A stretch of 64,000 nucleotides of DNA. Origin: Blautia sp. Lineage in GTDB: Bacteria; Bacillota; Clostridia; Lachnospirales; Lachnospiraceae. Shown piece by piece: positions 1 through 8,219 of this stretch (its first letter is position 1; every line of letters starts with the position of its first letter). The position numbers and the translations under genes were made by a program. Below the pieces are notes generated by a model, which was not told the origin of the DNA, did not search any database, and was given only the letters and a program-made list of their open reading frames with translations. The DNA lies in NCBI GenBank assembly GCA_026169535.1, contig JAPFCU010000013.1:1-64000 (forward strand), in the 5' to 3' direction.

Positions 1-37
1 AGTATGACGCAGCTTTCCAGAAGGAGGGAGCCTTATA

Positions 38-997
38 GTGTTTGATTTTAATAAACCAAAAATCGAAATTACCGAAATATCCGAAGATAAGAAATTTGGC
101 AGATTCGTAGTGGAACCGCTGGAAAGAGGTTATGGTACTACCCTTGGCAATTCTCTCAGAAGAATTATGCTGTCTTCCCTCCCGGGAGCAGCTGTAAGCC
201 AGGTGAAGATCGATGGCGTACTGCATGAATTCAGTTCTATCCCAGGTGTAAAAGAGGACGTTTCAGAGATCATCATGAATCTGAAAAGCCTTGCGATCAA
301 AAATACAAGCTCTGACAATGAACCAAAGACCGCATACATTGAGTGTGAGGGAAAAGGTGTTGTGACAGCTGCTGATATCCAGACAGATCAGGATATTGAG
401 ATCATGAACCCGGATCAGGTTATCGCAACTCTGAATGGCGGTAAGGACTGCAGACTTGCTATGGAACTTACCATTACCAGAGGACGTGGATATGTAAGTG
501 CTGATAAAGGGAAAACAGATGACATGCCTATCGGTGTTCTTGCTGTAGATGCCATCTATACACCGGTTGACAGAGTGAATATGGTTGTAGAAAACACCCG
601 TGTAGGTCAGGTGACAGACTATGATAAGCTGACACTTGATGTATTCACAAACGGTACTCTGGACCCGGATGAGGCAGTCAGCCTTGCTGCAAAAGTATTA
701 AGTGAGCATTTAAGCCTGTTCATTGATCTTTCTGAAAACGCTAAGACCGCTGAGGTCATGATCGAAAAAGAAGACAATGAGAAGGAAAAAGTTCTGGAAA
801 TGAGCATTGACGAGCTTGAGCTGTCTGTTCGTTCCTATAACTGCCTGAAGAGAGCAGGAATCAATACAGTAGAGGAGCTGTGCAACAGAACTTCTGAAGA
901 TATGATGAAGGTTCGTAACCTTGGACGTAAGTCTTTAGAAGAAGTTCTTGCAAAACTGAAAGAACTGGGTCTGCAGCTTCAGCCTACAGAGGAGTAA
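38..997 (+). CDS. rpoA: DNA-directed RNA polymerase subunit alpha
   Basis: Alpha subunit of RNA polymerase. It nucleates beta/beta' assembly through its N-terminal domain and contacts UP elements and activators through its C-terminal domain. The 319-residue length is normal. The N-terminal domain opens with [20 protein letters not shown], and the C-terminal helix-hairpin-helix region (about residues 255-319) contains [10 protein letters not shown] and [11 protein letters not shown]. The start is GTG at 38, behind AAGGAGGG at 21-28. It is followed 100 bp later by rplQ, the usual end of the alpha ribosomal operon, whose upstream part lies outside the window. Identification is certain. Confidence 0.98.
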   Translation: MFDFNKPKIEITEISEDKKFGRFVVEPLERGYGTTLGNSLRRIMLSSLPGAAVSQVKIDGVLHEFSSIPGVKEDVSEIIMNLKSLAIKNTSSDNEPKTAYIECEGKGVVTAADIQTDQDIEIMNPDQVIATLNGGKDCRLAMELTITRGRGYVSADKGKTDDMPIGVLAVDAIYTPVDRVNMVVENTRVGQVTDYDKLTLDVFTNGTLDPDEAVSLAAKVLSEHLSLFIDLSENAKTAEVMIEKEDNEKEKVLEMSIDELELSVRSYNCLKRAGINTVEELCNRTSEDMMKVRNLGRKSLEEVLAKLKELGLQLQPTEE

Positions 998-1096
998 AAT
1001 ACTTCTAGTTTATAATATTACAGCGGGGTGCCAAAGCATCAGGGCAGTAAGACCGAACAAGCGTGTTCTGATGTCCCGCAGATGGAGGAAAATATC

Positions 1097-1633
1097 ATGG
1101 CAAAATATAGAAAATTAAGCAGAACATCTGATCAGAGAAAAGCTCTGTTAAGAAACCAGGTAACAAACCTTCTGTATCACGGACAGATCCGTACTACTGA
1201 AGCAAAAGCAAAAGAGATCCGTAAGATCGCTGAAGGACTTATTGCTATGGCAGTTCGCGAGAAAGACAACTTTGAGACAGTTACTGTAACTGCTAAGGTT
1301 GCTCGTAAAGATGCTGAAGGCAAAAGAGTAAAAGAAGTCGTAGACGGAAAGAAGAAAACAGTATACGATGAAGTTCAGAAAGAGATTACAAAAGATGCTC
1401 CTTCCAGACTTCACGCTCGTCGTCAGATGGCAAAAGTTTTCTATCCTGTAAAAGAAGTACCGGCTAAAGCTGCTGGTAAGAAGAAAAACACAAAAGACAT
1501 CGACATGGTTAAGAAAATGTTTGATGAGATCGCTCCGAAATATGTGGGACGTAACGGTGGATATACAAGAATCGTTAAGATCGGACCGCGTAAGGGCGAT
1601 GCTGCTATGGAAGTACTGATCGAGTTAGTATAA
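1097..1633 (+). CDS. rplQ: 50S ribosomal protein L17 (long form)
   Basis: L17 of the large ribosomal subunit. An upstream in-frame ATG-like start exists at 1028, but the ATG at 1097 is preferred: it has GGAGGA at 1084-1089 and begins MAKYRKLSRTSDQRKALLRN, the conserved L17 N-terminus. The protein is 178 residues, while typical bacterial L17 is near 120-130. The extra length is a Lys-rich charged insertion around residues 56-105, before the conserved C-terminal part (YTRIVKIGPRKGDAAMEVLIEL). It is the last gene of the rpoA operon and is followed at once by a strong terminator. Confidence 0.96.
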   Translation: MAKYRKLSRTSDQRKALLRNQVTNLLYHGQIRTTEAKAKEIRKIAEGLIAMAVREKDNFETVTVTAKVARKDAEGKRVKEVVDGKKKTVYDEVQKEITKDAPSRLHARRQMAKVFYPVKEVPAKAAGKKKNTKDIDMVKKMFDEIAPKYVGRNGGYTRIVKIGPRKGDAAMEVLIELV

Positions 1634-1649
1634 TCCATAATGAATATTG

Positions 1650-1681
1650 GGGATATCCGTAAAATGCGGATATCCCTTTTT
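1650..1681 (+). terminator. Rho-independent terminator of rpoA-rplQ
   Basis: Perfect 10-bp stem GGGATATCCG / CGGATATCCC with a 7-nt loop, followed by TTTTT, 17 bp after the rplQ stop codon. Confidence 0.92.
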
Positions 1682-1736
1682 GTGTTGTGCGAGGACACGG
1701 ATCACTGGCAGGACAGACAGGGAAAAGAAGTTTCTG

Positions 1737-1765
1737 TTGATAAATAAAAGAAATTATCGTACAAT
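1737..1765 (+). promoter_or_regulatory. Sigma-A promoter for murT-gatD
   Basis: TTGATA (1737-1742), 17-bp spacer, TACAAT (1760-1765). It lies about 85 bp upstream of the murT ATG and after the rplQ terminator. Confidence 0.7.
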
Positions 1766-1852
1766 CATTACGGTAGTATTTTTCATCAGACAGGAAATAC
1801 TATCATTAATTGCAGAGAACTGGATAAAGAATTTAGATAAAGGACAAAATAC

Positions 1853-3190
1853 ATGAAAATAAGAAGAATTGCAGCGGTCTGGGCGGCAAAAACCGCAGGA
1901 TTTATCTGTAAAAAAATGGGCAGGCAAGGTGTAACATGGGCAGGAAAGATCGCTCTTAAAATTTATCCTCCCATTTTGAAAGAACTGGCAGCAGAGGTGA
2001 GGAAGGATATCTTTGCAGTCTGTGGTACAAATGGAAAGACAACTACGAATAATATGCTGTGTGCAGCTCTGGAAGCAGAAGGACAGAAAGTGATATGTAA
2101 CCATACAGGTTCCAATATGCTGAATGGTGTTGTTGCAGCTTTTGTGCTGGGAGCAAAGTTAAACGGACATATGGATGCAGACTATGCCTGTATTGAAGCT
2201 GACGAAGCATCTACCAAATACATTTTTCCGCAGATCCGTCCGGACTATATGGTCCTGACTAATCTGTTTCGTGATCAGCTGGACCGGTATGGGGAAATTG
2301 ATATTACCATGAATATTCTGGAAACTATGATACGGTCTGTGCCGGAAATGAAAGTGATCGTAAACGGAGATGATGCACTTTCTGCATATCTTGCCATGGA
2401 CAGTGGCAATTCTTGTATTTTTTACGGAATCAGCCAGCCAGTGATGAAAAATGATACAAATGAAATCCGTGAAGGCCGTTTCTGCAAACGATGTGGAGAA
2501 AAACTTCAGTACAGCTTTTATCATTACAGTCAGTTGGGAGATTATTGCTGTCCTCAGTGCGGATTTAAGCGTCCCGGTCTGGATTTTGATGCAGAAGATG
2601 TACTGGTGGGAGACAGACTTTCTTTTCGTGTAGAAAACAGACTTATCTCAGCGAATTATAAGGGATTCTATAATGTATATAATATCCTTGCTGCCTATGC
2701 GGGAGTGCGGACTGCAGGAATGACAGGAGAGCATTTTACAGATATGCTGAAGAAATTCAATCCGGAAAATGGACGTATGGAGCAGTTTCGTATTCAGGGA
2801 ACAGGGATCACATTGAATTTAGCAAAGAATCCGGCAGGTTTTAATCAGAATATATCAGCAGTTATGCAGGATACTGCACCTAAGGATGTGATCATTGCCA
2901 TTAATGATAATGCCCAGGATGGAATTGATATTTCATGGCTTTGGGATGTGGATTTTGACAGATTTGGTGAAGAAAGTATCCGAAGCATCACTGTAAGCGG
3001 TATTCGCTGTCAGGATATGCGTTTGCGGCTGAAGTATGTGGATATTCCGTCAGTACTTGAACCGGATGTGGAAAAAGCTGTCAGAGACAGAATCAAGGAT
3101 GGAACAGGAAATCTGTATGTCCTTGTAAACTATACGGCGTTGTTTGGTACCAGAAATATCTTGAAAAAGTTGGAGGGTGAGCAGAAATGA
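1853..3190 (+). CDS. murT: Lipid II isoglutaminyl synthase, MurT subunit
   Basis: Mur-ligase-like ATPase that, with GatD, amidates the alpha-carboxyl of D-Glu in lipid II to D-isoglutamine at the cytoplasmic membrane. It is 445 residues long. The P-loop is at about 58-66 (GTNGKTTTNNML). A four-cysteine zinc ribbon characteristic of MurT is present (C211-x2-C214 and C233-x2-C236). The C-terminal domain (DUF1727 type) contains LNLAKNPAGFNQ. Its last 4 bp overlap the start of gatD, indicating translational coupling of the two subunits. The start ATG has a weak purine-rich site (AAAGGAC). Confidence 0.95.
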   Translation: MKIRRIAAVWAAKTAGFICKKMGRQGVTWAGKIALKIYPPILKELAAEVRKDIFAVCGTNGKTTTNNMLCAALEAEGQKVICNHTGSNMLNGVVAAFVLGAKLNGHMDADYACIEADEASTKYIFPQIRPDYMVLTNLFRDQLDRYGEIDITMNILETMIRSVPEMKVIVNGDDALSAYLAMDSGNSCIFYGISQPVMKNDTNEIREGRFCKRCGEKLQYSFYHYSQLGDYCCPQCGFKRPGLDFDAEDVLVGDRLSFRVENRLISANYKGFYNVYNILAAYAGVRTAGMTGEHFTDMLKKFNPENGRMEQFRIQGTGITLNLAKNPAGFNQNISAVMQDTAPKDVIIAINDNAQDGIDISWLWDVDFDRFGEESIRSITVSGIRCQDMRLRLKYVDIPSVLEPDVEKAVRDRIKDGTGNLYVLVNYTALFGTRNILKKLEGEQK

Positions 3191-3906
3191 AACTTACTAT
3201 AGGACATTTATATCCGGATCTGCTGAACCTCTATGGTGACAGAGGCAATATTCAATGCCTGATGAAAAGATGCCAGTGGAGAGGAATTGAGGCAGAGACA
3301 ATTTCATTCGAAGCAAATGACAGAATAGATTTTTCCGAACTTGATATTGTTCTTCTGGGCGGGGGCTCAGACAGAGAGCAGATGCTTGTCTGTGAAAAGC
3401 TGAAAGCAATTCAGGGAGATTTTAAGAGATATGTAGAGTCGGATGGCGTTGTGATTGCTATCTGTGGAGGATATCAGCTGCTGGGAAAATATTATAAGAC
3501 AGATCAGGGGATGATTCCCGGACTGGATCTTGTGGATATGTATACGGAACAGGGAGAGGGACGTCTGATCAATAATATTGTGCTGAAAAGCGAGCTTTTT
3601 GATATGCCTGTTGTTGGATTTGAAAACCATGGAGGAAGAACCTGCATTAAGAATAATAAGCCTTTGGGCAAGGTGCTGTCAGGAGCGGGTAATGATGGTG
3701 TTTCCGGTTATGAGGGAGTGATTTACAAAAATGTAATAGGGACATATCTGCATGGACCATTGCTCCCGAAAAATCCACAGCTTGCAGACTGGCTGATTCT
3801 TCGTGCGCTGCAAAAGAAATACGGAGCAGATGTGGAGCTGACTGACCTGGATGATACCCAGGAAAAGGAAGCGAATGATTATATTTATAAAAGGTTTGTG
3901 AAATAA
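3187..3906 (+). CDS. gatD: Lipid II isoglutaminyl synthase, glutamine amidotransferase subunit GatD
   Basis: Class I glutamine amidotransferase (CobB/CobQ-like) that hydrolyses glutamine and passes ammonia to MurT. It is 239 residues. The nucleophile is Cys93 in AICGGYQLLG and the catalytic His is His189 in TYLHGPLLPKNP, matching GatD family positions. The start overlaps murT by 4 bp. The order murT-gatD is the conserved one in Firmicutes. D-Glu amidation is generally needed for efficient peptidoglycan cross-linking. Confidence 0.95.
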   Translation: MKLTIGHLYPDLLNLYGDRGNIQCLMKRCQWRGIEAETISFEANDRIDFSELDIVLLGGGSDREQMLVCEKLKAIQGDFKRYVESDGVVIAICGGYQLLGKYYKTDQGMIPGLDLVDMYTEQGEGRLINNIVLKSELFDMPVVGFENHGGRTCIKNNKPLGKVLSGAGNDGVSGYEGVIYKNVIGTYLHGPLLPKNPQLADWLILRALQKKYGADVELTDLDDTQEKEANDYIYKRFVK

Positions 3907-3909
3907 TAC

Positions 3910-3938
3910 TTGCAATAGAAAATAGCTGACGTTATAAT
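3910..3938 (+). promoter_or_regulatory. Sigma-A promoter for rubredoxin
   Basis: TTGCAA (3910-3915), 17-bp spacer, TATAAT (3933-3938), starting 3 bp after the gatD stop. A small hairpin (GCGGT TGAG ACCGC, 3950-3963) lies in the predicted 5' UTR. Confidence 0.8.
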
Positions 3939-3994
3939 GAAGCCATGGAGCGGTTGAGACCGCTTTCAATTGAAATTTGAAAGGAGTTGTTATT

Positions 3995-4156
3995 ATGCAG
4001 AAATATGTATGTGAACCATGCGGATATGTATATGATCCTGAGATCGGGGATCCAGACGGCGGAATCGAGCCGGGTACAGCATTTGAAGATATTCCTGAAG
4101 ATTGGGTATGCCCAATCTGTGGAGTAGGCAAGGATGAGTTTGTACCGGAGGATTAA
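3995..4156 (+). CDS. Rubredoxin
   Basis: Small one-electron carrier with a single iron bound by four cysteines, typical of anaerobes and often used in oxygen or peroxide detoxification. It is 53 residues, the normal length. It shows the two binding loops C6-x2-C9-G (CEPCGYVYD) and C39-x2-C42-G ([11 protein letters not shown]) plus the acidic GDPDGGI segment. ATG at 3995 follows AAGGAG at 3981-3986. It is monocistronic, with its own promoter upstream and terminator downstream. No dedicated oxidoreductase partner is adjacent. Confidence 0.97.
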   Translation: MQKYVCEPCGYVYDPEIGDPDGGIEPGTAFEDIPEDWVCPICGVGKDEFVPED

Positions 4157-4168
4157 GTGACCGGTCAT

Positions 4169-4210
4169 GAAGGTGCCGAAAGCAAGATGCTTTTGACACC
4201 TTCTGTTTTT
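4169..4210 (+). terminator. Terminator after rubredoxin
   Basis: Outer stem GAAGGTG (4169-4175) / CACCTTC (4197-4203) with an inner AAAGC/GCTTT stem, then TGTTTTT. Confidence 0.85.
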
Positions 4211-4232
4211 ATGTATATGGAGAGAATGTATC

Positions 4233-5657
4233 ATGAAAAGAAAAACAGCAGTTGTTTTACTGGGATCCTTGGCATTACTGACAGCTTTTTCGGGGTGCGG
4301 AAATAACGAAGCAACAGAAGCGGCCAGTGAAAGCGCGCAGACAGAGGATGAAGGTACAGGAGACGATGCAGAGATGCAGGAGGCTCTTGAGGAAGAAGAG
4401 GAGCAGAAGGAAAAAGAGGAAGAGAAAGACACACAGAAAGACACGGAAGAAGCAAAGAAAGCTGAAGAGGAAGCAGTGATTTCAGAAGAGGAGGAATCAG
4501 AGGAGGAAGATTCCAATCAGGTGGCAGTTTTGTTCCCTGATGAAAATAACTGGGCTGATGATGCATATGAACTTGAGCAAAATCTTGTAGAAGATGGATA
4601 TGAACCTTTGATTTTTTATGCGGAAGGCGACGGATCCAGACAGGTATCTCAGATCCAGGAAATGCTTGCTGCAGAGGTTAAGGCATTTATCATAGCTCCG
4701 GTGGATCCCTATGGGCTTACTGATGTGCTGGATTCTGTGAAGGAGGCGAAAATCCCGGTATTTTCTTATGATCAGCTGATTATGGATACCAATGCTGTAA
4801 AATATTATACCACCTTTGGCGGACGTCAGGCCGGGAATATGATCGCTGAAGAAATTGTAGAAAAAGAAGAGCTTGAGAAGATTCGTGAAGAAAAAGGCAC
4901 AAAGACTATAGAATTTCTTATGGGTTCCCTGGATAATACCCAGGCTCTGTTCCTGTATAATGGGGTAATGGAAATTCTTCAGCCTTATCTGGACGATGGA
5001 ACTCTTGTGTGTACATCCGGAAAAGTAAGCTTTGATGATACAGGGATCCTCAGATGGAGCCGGGAGTCAGCAGAAACAAGATTTCGGGAGATACTGGATA
5101 ATTCTTATGAAGAAGGAAAACAGCCGGATATTATCTGCACAGGCTTTGATCAGGCGGCACTGGCAGCAGTGGAGGTTCTGGAAGAAAGAGGTGTGATTCC
5201 CGGAAGTGAAATGTGGCCGATGATCACAGGTGTGGAATGCGAACCTGAAGCAGTAAAAGCGGTAGCTTCCGGAAAAATAGACTTTAGTCTTTTTATGGAC
5301 TACAGACTTCTTGCAGATGCCTGTGAGCAGATGGTCCATGAATGCCTTAACGGAGAAGAGGATCCGGAGGTCAATGATTATGAACAGTATGATAATGGGG
5401 TAAAAATCATTGGAACCTATTTATGCGAACCTCAGATCATTGATGGAGATAATTATGAACTCCTTATTGATAATGGGTATTATGATGAAGAAGAGGTACG
5501 TCCGGAGGTAACTCCAGCGCCAACATTGGAACCTACGTCCACCCCTGTTCCGGATCCAACTGTAACACCGGAATCCACCGAAGAGTCTGAACCGGAAGAA
5601 GAGACGAAGCCTACCCCTACACAAAAACCCCGGATTACATTAAGAGGAAGCAAATAA
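4233..5657 (+). CDS. Sugar-binding-like lipoprotein with acidic linker and Pro/Thr tail
   Basis: Predicted membrane-anchored extracellular binding protein, 474 residues. The signal peptide has a lipobox ending AFSGC (lipid-anchored Cys22). Residues about 25-95 are an extremely Glu-rich low-complexity linker. Residues about 96-425 resemble the periplasmic-binding fold of pentose/multiple-sugar binders (VAVLFPDENNW, IIAPVDPYGL, ICTGFDQAALAAVE, ITGVECEPEAVKAV). Residues about 430-470 are Pro/Thr/Glu-rich (PAPTLEPTSTPVPDPT). No ABC permease or ATPase is adjacent, so a receptor or sensory role, or a transporter located elsewhere, are all possible. The ligand is unknown. ATG follows GGAGAG. Confidence 0.75.
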   Translation: MKRKTAVVLLGSLALLTAFSGCGNNEATEAASESAQTEDEGTGDDAEMQEALEEEEEQKEKEEEKDTQKDTEEAKKAEEEAVISEEEESEEEDSNQVAVLFPDENNWADDAYELEQNLVEDGYEPLIFYAEGDGSRQVSQIQEMLAAEVKAFIIAPVDPYGLTDVLDSVKEAKIPVFSYDQLIMDTNAVKYYTTFGGRQAGNMIAEEIVEKEELEKIREEKGTKTIEFLMGSLDNTQALFLYNGVMEILQPYLDDGTLVCTSGKVSFDDTGILRWSRESAETRFREILDNSYEEGKQPDIICTGFDQAALAAVEVLEERGVIPGSEMWPMITGVECEPEAVKAVASGKIDFSLFMDYRLLADACEQMVHECLNGEEDPEVNDYEQYDNGVKIIGTYLCEPQIIDGDNYELLIDNGYYDEEEVRPEVTPAPTLEPTSTPVPDPTVTPESTEESEPEEETKPTPTQKPRITLRGSK

Positions 5658-5718
5658 ATGACATTTGTGCAGAGATAAGAAAATATGATTTTTCTGTCGG
5701 GCAGGCTTAGATCCATAT

Positions 5719-5794
5719 AAAAAGACAGATCACCGTGTTTTGTGAAAGTTCTGTAGATAAAGAAAATTTCACAAGGCACAGGATCTGTCTTTTT
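5719..5794. terminator. Bidirectional terminator between lipoprotein gene and xpt
   Basis: Long hairpin with terminal stem AAAAAGACAGATC (5719-5731) / GATCTGTCTTTTT (5782-5794) and an internal TGTGAAA/TTTCACA stem. The A and T flanks let it serve both converging genes. Confidence 0.85.
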
Positions 5795-5845
5795 GTGTGC
5801 ATCTTCTGTAAAAAAGTAGACAAAAGGCAATTTGCTGCAGATATT

Positions 5846-6415
5846 TTATCTGAAAGTCAGAGAATCATCTGTCATGGAATCAATGATGGCCAGTGATTCC
5901 AGACGTACGCCCATTTCGCGGATGGTCTGTCCTCCGGTCTGGAAGCCTTTTTCGATGACGATTCCGGCACCTTCCAAAACTGCACCGGATTCTTTTACGA
6001 TTTCAATCAGTCCCATCAGAGCGCATCCGTTAGCCAGAAAGTCATCAATCAGCAGTACATGATCTTCAGGTCCAAGAAATTTCTTGGACAGTATCACATC
6101 ATATACTTTTTTGTGGGTAAAAGATTCCACTTTGGAGCGGTACATTTCTCCGTCCAGATTCAGACTCTGTGCTTTTTTTGCAAAAATTACCGGTACATTA
6201 AAATACTGGGCTGCAATACAGGCAATACCGATACCGGAAGCCTCGATAGTAAGGATTTTGGTAATGGGACAGTCAGCAAAACGCTTTTTAAATTCTTTGC
6301 CGATCTCATTGATCAGAGTGATATCCATCTGATGATTTAAAAAACTGTCTACTTTTAAAATATTTCCCGGCTTTACAATTCCGTCTTTCAGAATACGATC
6401 TTTTAAAAGCTGCAT
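5846..6415 (-). CDS. xpt: Xanthine phosphoribosyltransferase
   Basis: Purine salvage enzyme that converts xanthine and PRPP to XMP in the cytoplasm. It is 189 residues, the family length. It has the PRPP loop [17 protein letters not shown] near residues 120-136, the characteristic IEASGIGIA segment near 58-66, and an N-terminus [14 protein letters not shown] as in Bacillus Xpt. The start has AAAGGAGA immediately upstream on the minus strand. It is transcribed alone and convergent with the lipoprotein gene. Unlike the B. subtilis gene, the 5' region shows no purine riboswitch that I can recognise. Confidence 0.95.
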   Translation of the reverse strand: MQLLKDRILKDGIVKPGNILKVDSFLNHQMDITLINEIGKEFKKRFADCPITKILTIEASGIGIACIAAQYFNVPVIFAKKAQSLNLDGEMYRSKVESFTHKKVYDVILSKKFLGPEDHVLLIDDFLANGCALMGLIEIVKESGAVLEGAGIVIEKGFQTGGQTIREMGVRLESLAIIDSMTDDSLTFR

Positions 6416-6468
6416 AATGTTTCTCCTTTAATCTCTGTACATTAAATAATCTCTAAGAAATTATATCT

Positions 6469-6497
6469 AATATACGCTATTCTTCGGGGAAGTTCAA
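6469..6497 (-). promoter_or_regulatory. Sigma-A promoter for xpt
   Basis: On the minus strand: TTGAAC (6497-6492), 17-bp spacer, TATATT (6474-6469). It gives a short AT-rich 5' UTR with no evident riboswitch. Confidence 0.7.
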
Positions 6498-6563
6498 TTC
6501 TTTTCGAGAAATATTTACAAAAATTTTGTGGCAGCCTGTATAAAATGTTGTGTTCGCTCCCGT

Positions 6564-6591
6564 TGCATTGACTGGAAAGGTCTGGTACAAT
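6564..6591 (+). promoter_or_regulatory. Promoter for the 75-residue hypothetical gene
   Basis: TTGCAT (6564-6569), 16-bp spacer, TACAAT (6586-6591) preceded by TGG (extended -10 type). Confidence 0.6.
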
Positions 6592-6615
6592 GAAAAAAGT
6601 GAGGAGATTTTAGAT

Positions 6616-6843
6616 ATGAAAGAATATGAAGTGATATGGGAAATATTTAATAAATGTCCCCGCAATCAGATGCGGGACGTCTTTGTAGAGGAAATTGAGA
6701 TTGAAGATCCGGAGGAATATGTGAAAAAGAAATTTCAGGGAAAAGATGTTTCCTATGAAAAGACAGTTCTGGAAGATGGAACCGTGATCTTTGATATTGA
6801 GACTTCCGGCATAAAACAGAGATGCTCCTTTACAGAAATTTAA
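6616..6843 (+). CDS. Conserved hypothetical protein, 75 residues
   Basis: I do not recognise a characterised family. ATG at 6616 is preferred over an in-frame start at 6550 because GAGGAG (6601-6606) sits 9 bp upstream and the promoter -10 box (6586-6591) lies inside the longer version. The protein is acidic and soluble, with no membrane segment. Visible features are EVIWEIFNKCPRNQMRD near the N-terminus (two residues separated from a lone Cys) and a C-terminal beta-rich stretch DGTVIFDIETSGIKQRC. It lies between xpt and the metal-sensor gene but has its own promoter. Confidence 0.75.
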   Translation: MKEYEVIWEIFNKCPRNQMRDVFVEEIEIEDPEEYVKKKFQGKDVSYEKTVLEDGTVIFDIETSGIKQRCSFTEI

Positions 6844-6858
6844 CAGCTGTGTTATAAT
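6829..6858 (+). promoter_or_regulatory. Promoter for the CsoR-type gene and mrp
   Basis: TTTACA (6829-6834), 18-bp spacer, TATAAT (6853-6858), overlapping the end of the preceding gene. A short CCCGT/ACGGG hairpin follows in the leader (about 6894-6908), just before the ribosome binding site. It may mask that site. Confidence 0.65.
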
Positions 6859-6920
6859 GGCTGGTGGCGGCATAAATAAGATATCCGCCCACGCCCGTAA
6901 GGGACGGGAAAGGAGCACGC

Positions 6921-7268
6921 ATGAGCGAGACAAATGAGACCCATGTGCATGTCATGGAAGACGGCAGTGTGGTAGAACATTCCCATGGAGAGCATGGTCA
7001 TCATCACAGCCATGCCCAGACAAAGGCAGTGCTGAACCGTTTATCCAGAGCCATTGGTCATATGGAATCGATCAAGCGCATGGTGGAGGACGGACGGGAC
7101 TGTTCCGAGGTTTTGATCCAGCTTTCAGCAGTGAAATCCGCTATCAATAATACCGGTAAGATCATTCTTCAGGATCATATCGAGCATTGTATCGTGGATG
7201 CAGTAGAGCATGGAGACCGGGAAGCAATCAAAGAACTGGAAAAAGCCATTGACCGTTTTATGAAATAG
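6921..7268 (+). CDS. CsoR/RcnR-family metal-sensing repressor with His-rich N-terminus
   Basis: DUF156 family all-helical metal-responsive DNA-binding repressor, 115 residues. The core (from about residue 32) holds C61 (GRDCSEVLIQL), H86 and C90 (LQDHIEHC). This Cys-His-Cys set is characteristic of Cu(I)-sensing CsoR proteins, although related sensors respond to other metals or sulfur species. The first 31 residues carry nine histidines (EHSHGEHGHHHSHAQ), an extension that could store or buffer metal. RBS AAAGGAG precedes the ATG. It is followed 50 bp later by the Mrp ATPase gene, and no efflux pump is adjacent. Confidence 0.88.
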   Translation: MSETNETHVHVMEDGSVVEHSHGEHGHHHSHAQTKAVLNRLSRAIGHMESIKRMVEDGRDCSEVLIQLSAVKSAINNTGKIILQDHIEHCIVDAVEHGDREAIKELEKAIDRFMK

Positions 7269-7318
7269 TATATGATCTGATTTTTAAATACAGACAAATA
7301 TATAGAAGGAGAAATAAA

Positions 7319-8149
7319 ATGGCAAAAGAATGTAACAGCAAAACCTGTGACAAAACAAGCTGCGAAGGCTGCAGCAACAAAGGCAAAAATATGGATCTTA
7401 TGGCAGAAGCAAATGCCATGTCCAATGTAAAGCATGTGATTGGCATAGTCAGCGGTAAAGGCGGCGTGGGAAAATCCTTCGTGACAGCTTCACTGGCAAA
7501 CCGTATGGCAGCAAAGGGATTTAAGGTAGGTATCCTTGACGCAGATATCACCGGACCTTCCATTCCAAAGATGTATGGGCTGAAGGGATCTGCAAAGGGT
7601 GATGAAAGCGGAATCTACCCAATGGAAACAGCTAATGGGATCGAGGTTATTTCTGTAAACCTTCTTCTTCCTACAGAAGAAACTCCGGTTATCTGGAGAG
7701 GACCGATCCTTGCAAATATGGTAAAACAGTTCTGGACAGATGTTATCTGGGGAGACCTGGACTATCTGTTTGTGGATATGCCTCCGGGAACCGGCGATGT
7801 ACCTCTTACTGTATTTCAGTCTCTTCCGGTTGACGGCATCGTAATCGTAAGCTCTCCTCAGGATCTTGTAAAGATGATTGTCAAAAAGGCATATAACATG
7901 GCTGAGATGATGAATATTCCGGTACTTGGCATTGTGGAAAACTACAGCTATGTGAAATGTCCGGACTGCGGTAAAGAAATCAAAGTTTTTGGCGAAAGCC
8001 ATATTGATGAAATTGCAGCAGAACTGAATGTCTCTGTTCTGGGAAAAATGCCTATTGAAGCAACATTTGCAGAGTATGCAGACAAAGGCGAATTTGATAA
8101 GGTAGTAAATACTTATCTTGAAGATGCAGACAGTCATATGCCTGCCTGA
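7319..8149 (+). CDS. Mrp/NBP35-type P-loop ATPase (Fe-S carrier)
   Basis: Cytosolic Mrp/ApbC/NBP35 family ATPase, 276 residues, implicated in iron-sulfur cluster transfer. A Cys-rich N-terminus (C5, C10, C15, C18) precedes the deviant Walker A GKGGVGKS (46-53). A later CPDCGKEIKVFG segment provides the CxxC pair that bridges a cluster at the dimer interface in the family. The VDMPPGTGD switch motif is present. RBS AGAAGGAG lies just upstream. It probably forms an operon with the CsoR-like sensor, which suggests metal-linked control; that is an inference. Confidence 0.92.
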   Translation: MAKECNSKTCDKTSCEGCSNKGKNMDLMAEANAMSNVKHVIGIVSGKGGVGKSFVTASLANRMAAKGFKVGILDADITGPSIPKMYGLKGSAKGDESGIYPMETANGIEVISVNLLLPTEETPVIWRGPILANMVKQFWTDVIWGDLDYLFVDMPPGTGDVPLTVFQSLPVDGIVIVSSPQDLVKMIVKKAYNMAEMMNIPVLGIVENYSYVKCPDCGKEIKVFGESHIDEIAAELNVSVLGKMPIEATFAEYADKGEFDKVVNTYLEDADSHMPA

Positions 8150-8219
8150 ATCAGGATAAGGAAAATATAAGCTCAAAAAATACTATGGCCTGTTGGCCGG
8201 ATTGAGAAAGGAGTCTCAC

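Noticed and set aside
1647-1856. 69-codon frame upstream of murT
   Set aside because: Overlaps the rplQ terminator and the murT promoter; no RBS or homology.
3932-4516. Ser-rich 194-codon minus-strand frame
   Set aside because: It is the reverse complement of the poly-Glu linker of the lipoprotein gene and the rubredoxin gene; composition only, no RBS or homology.
6416-6500. Purine riboswitch upstream of xpt
   Set aside because: Expected from Bacillus, but the conserved loop sequences and P1 pairing are not visible; the 5' UTR is too short.
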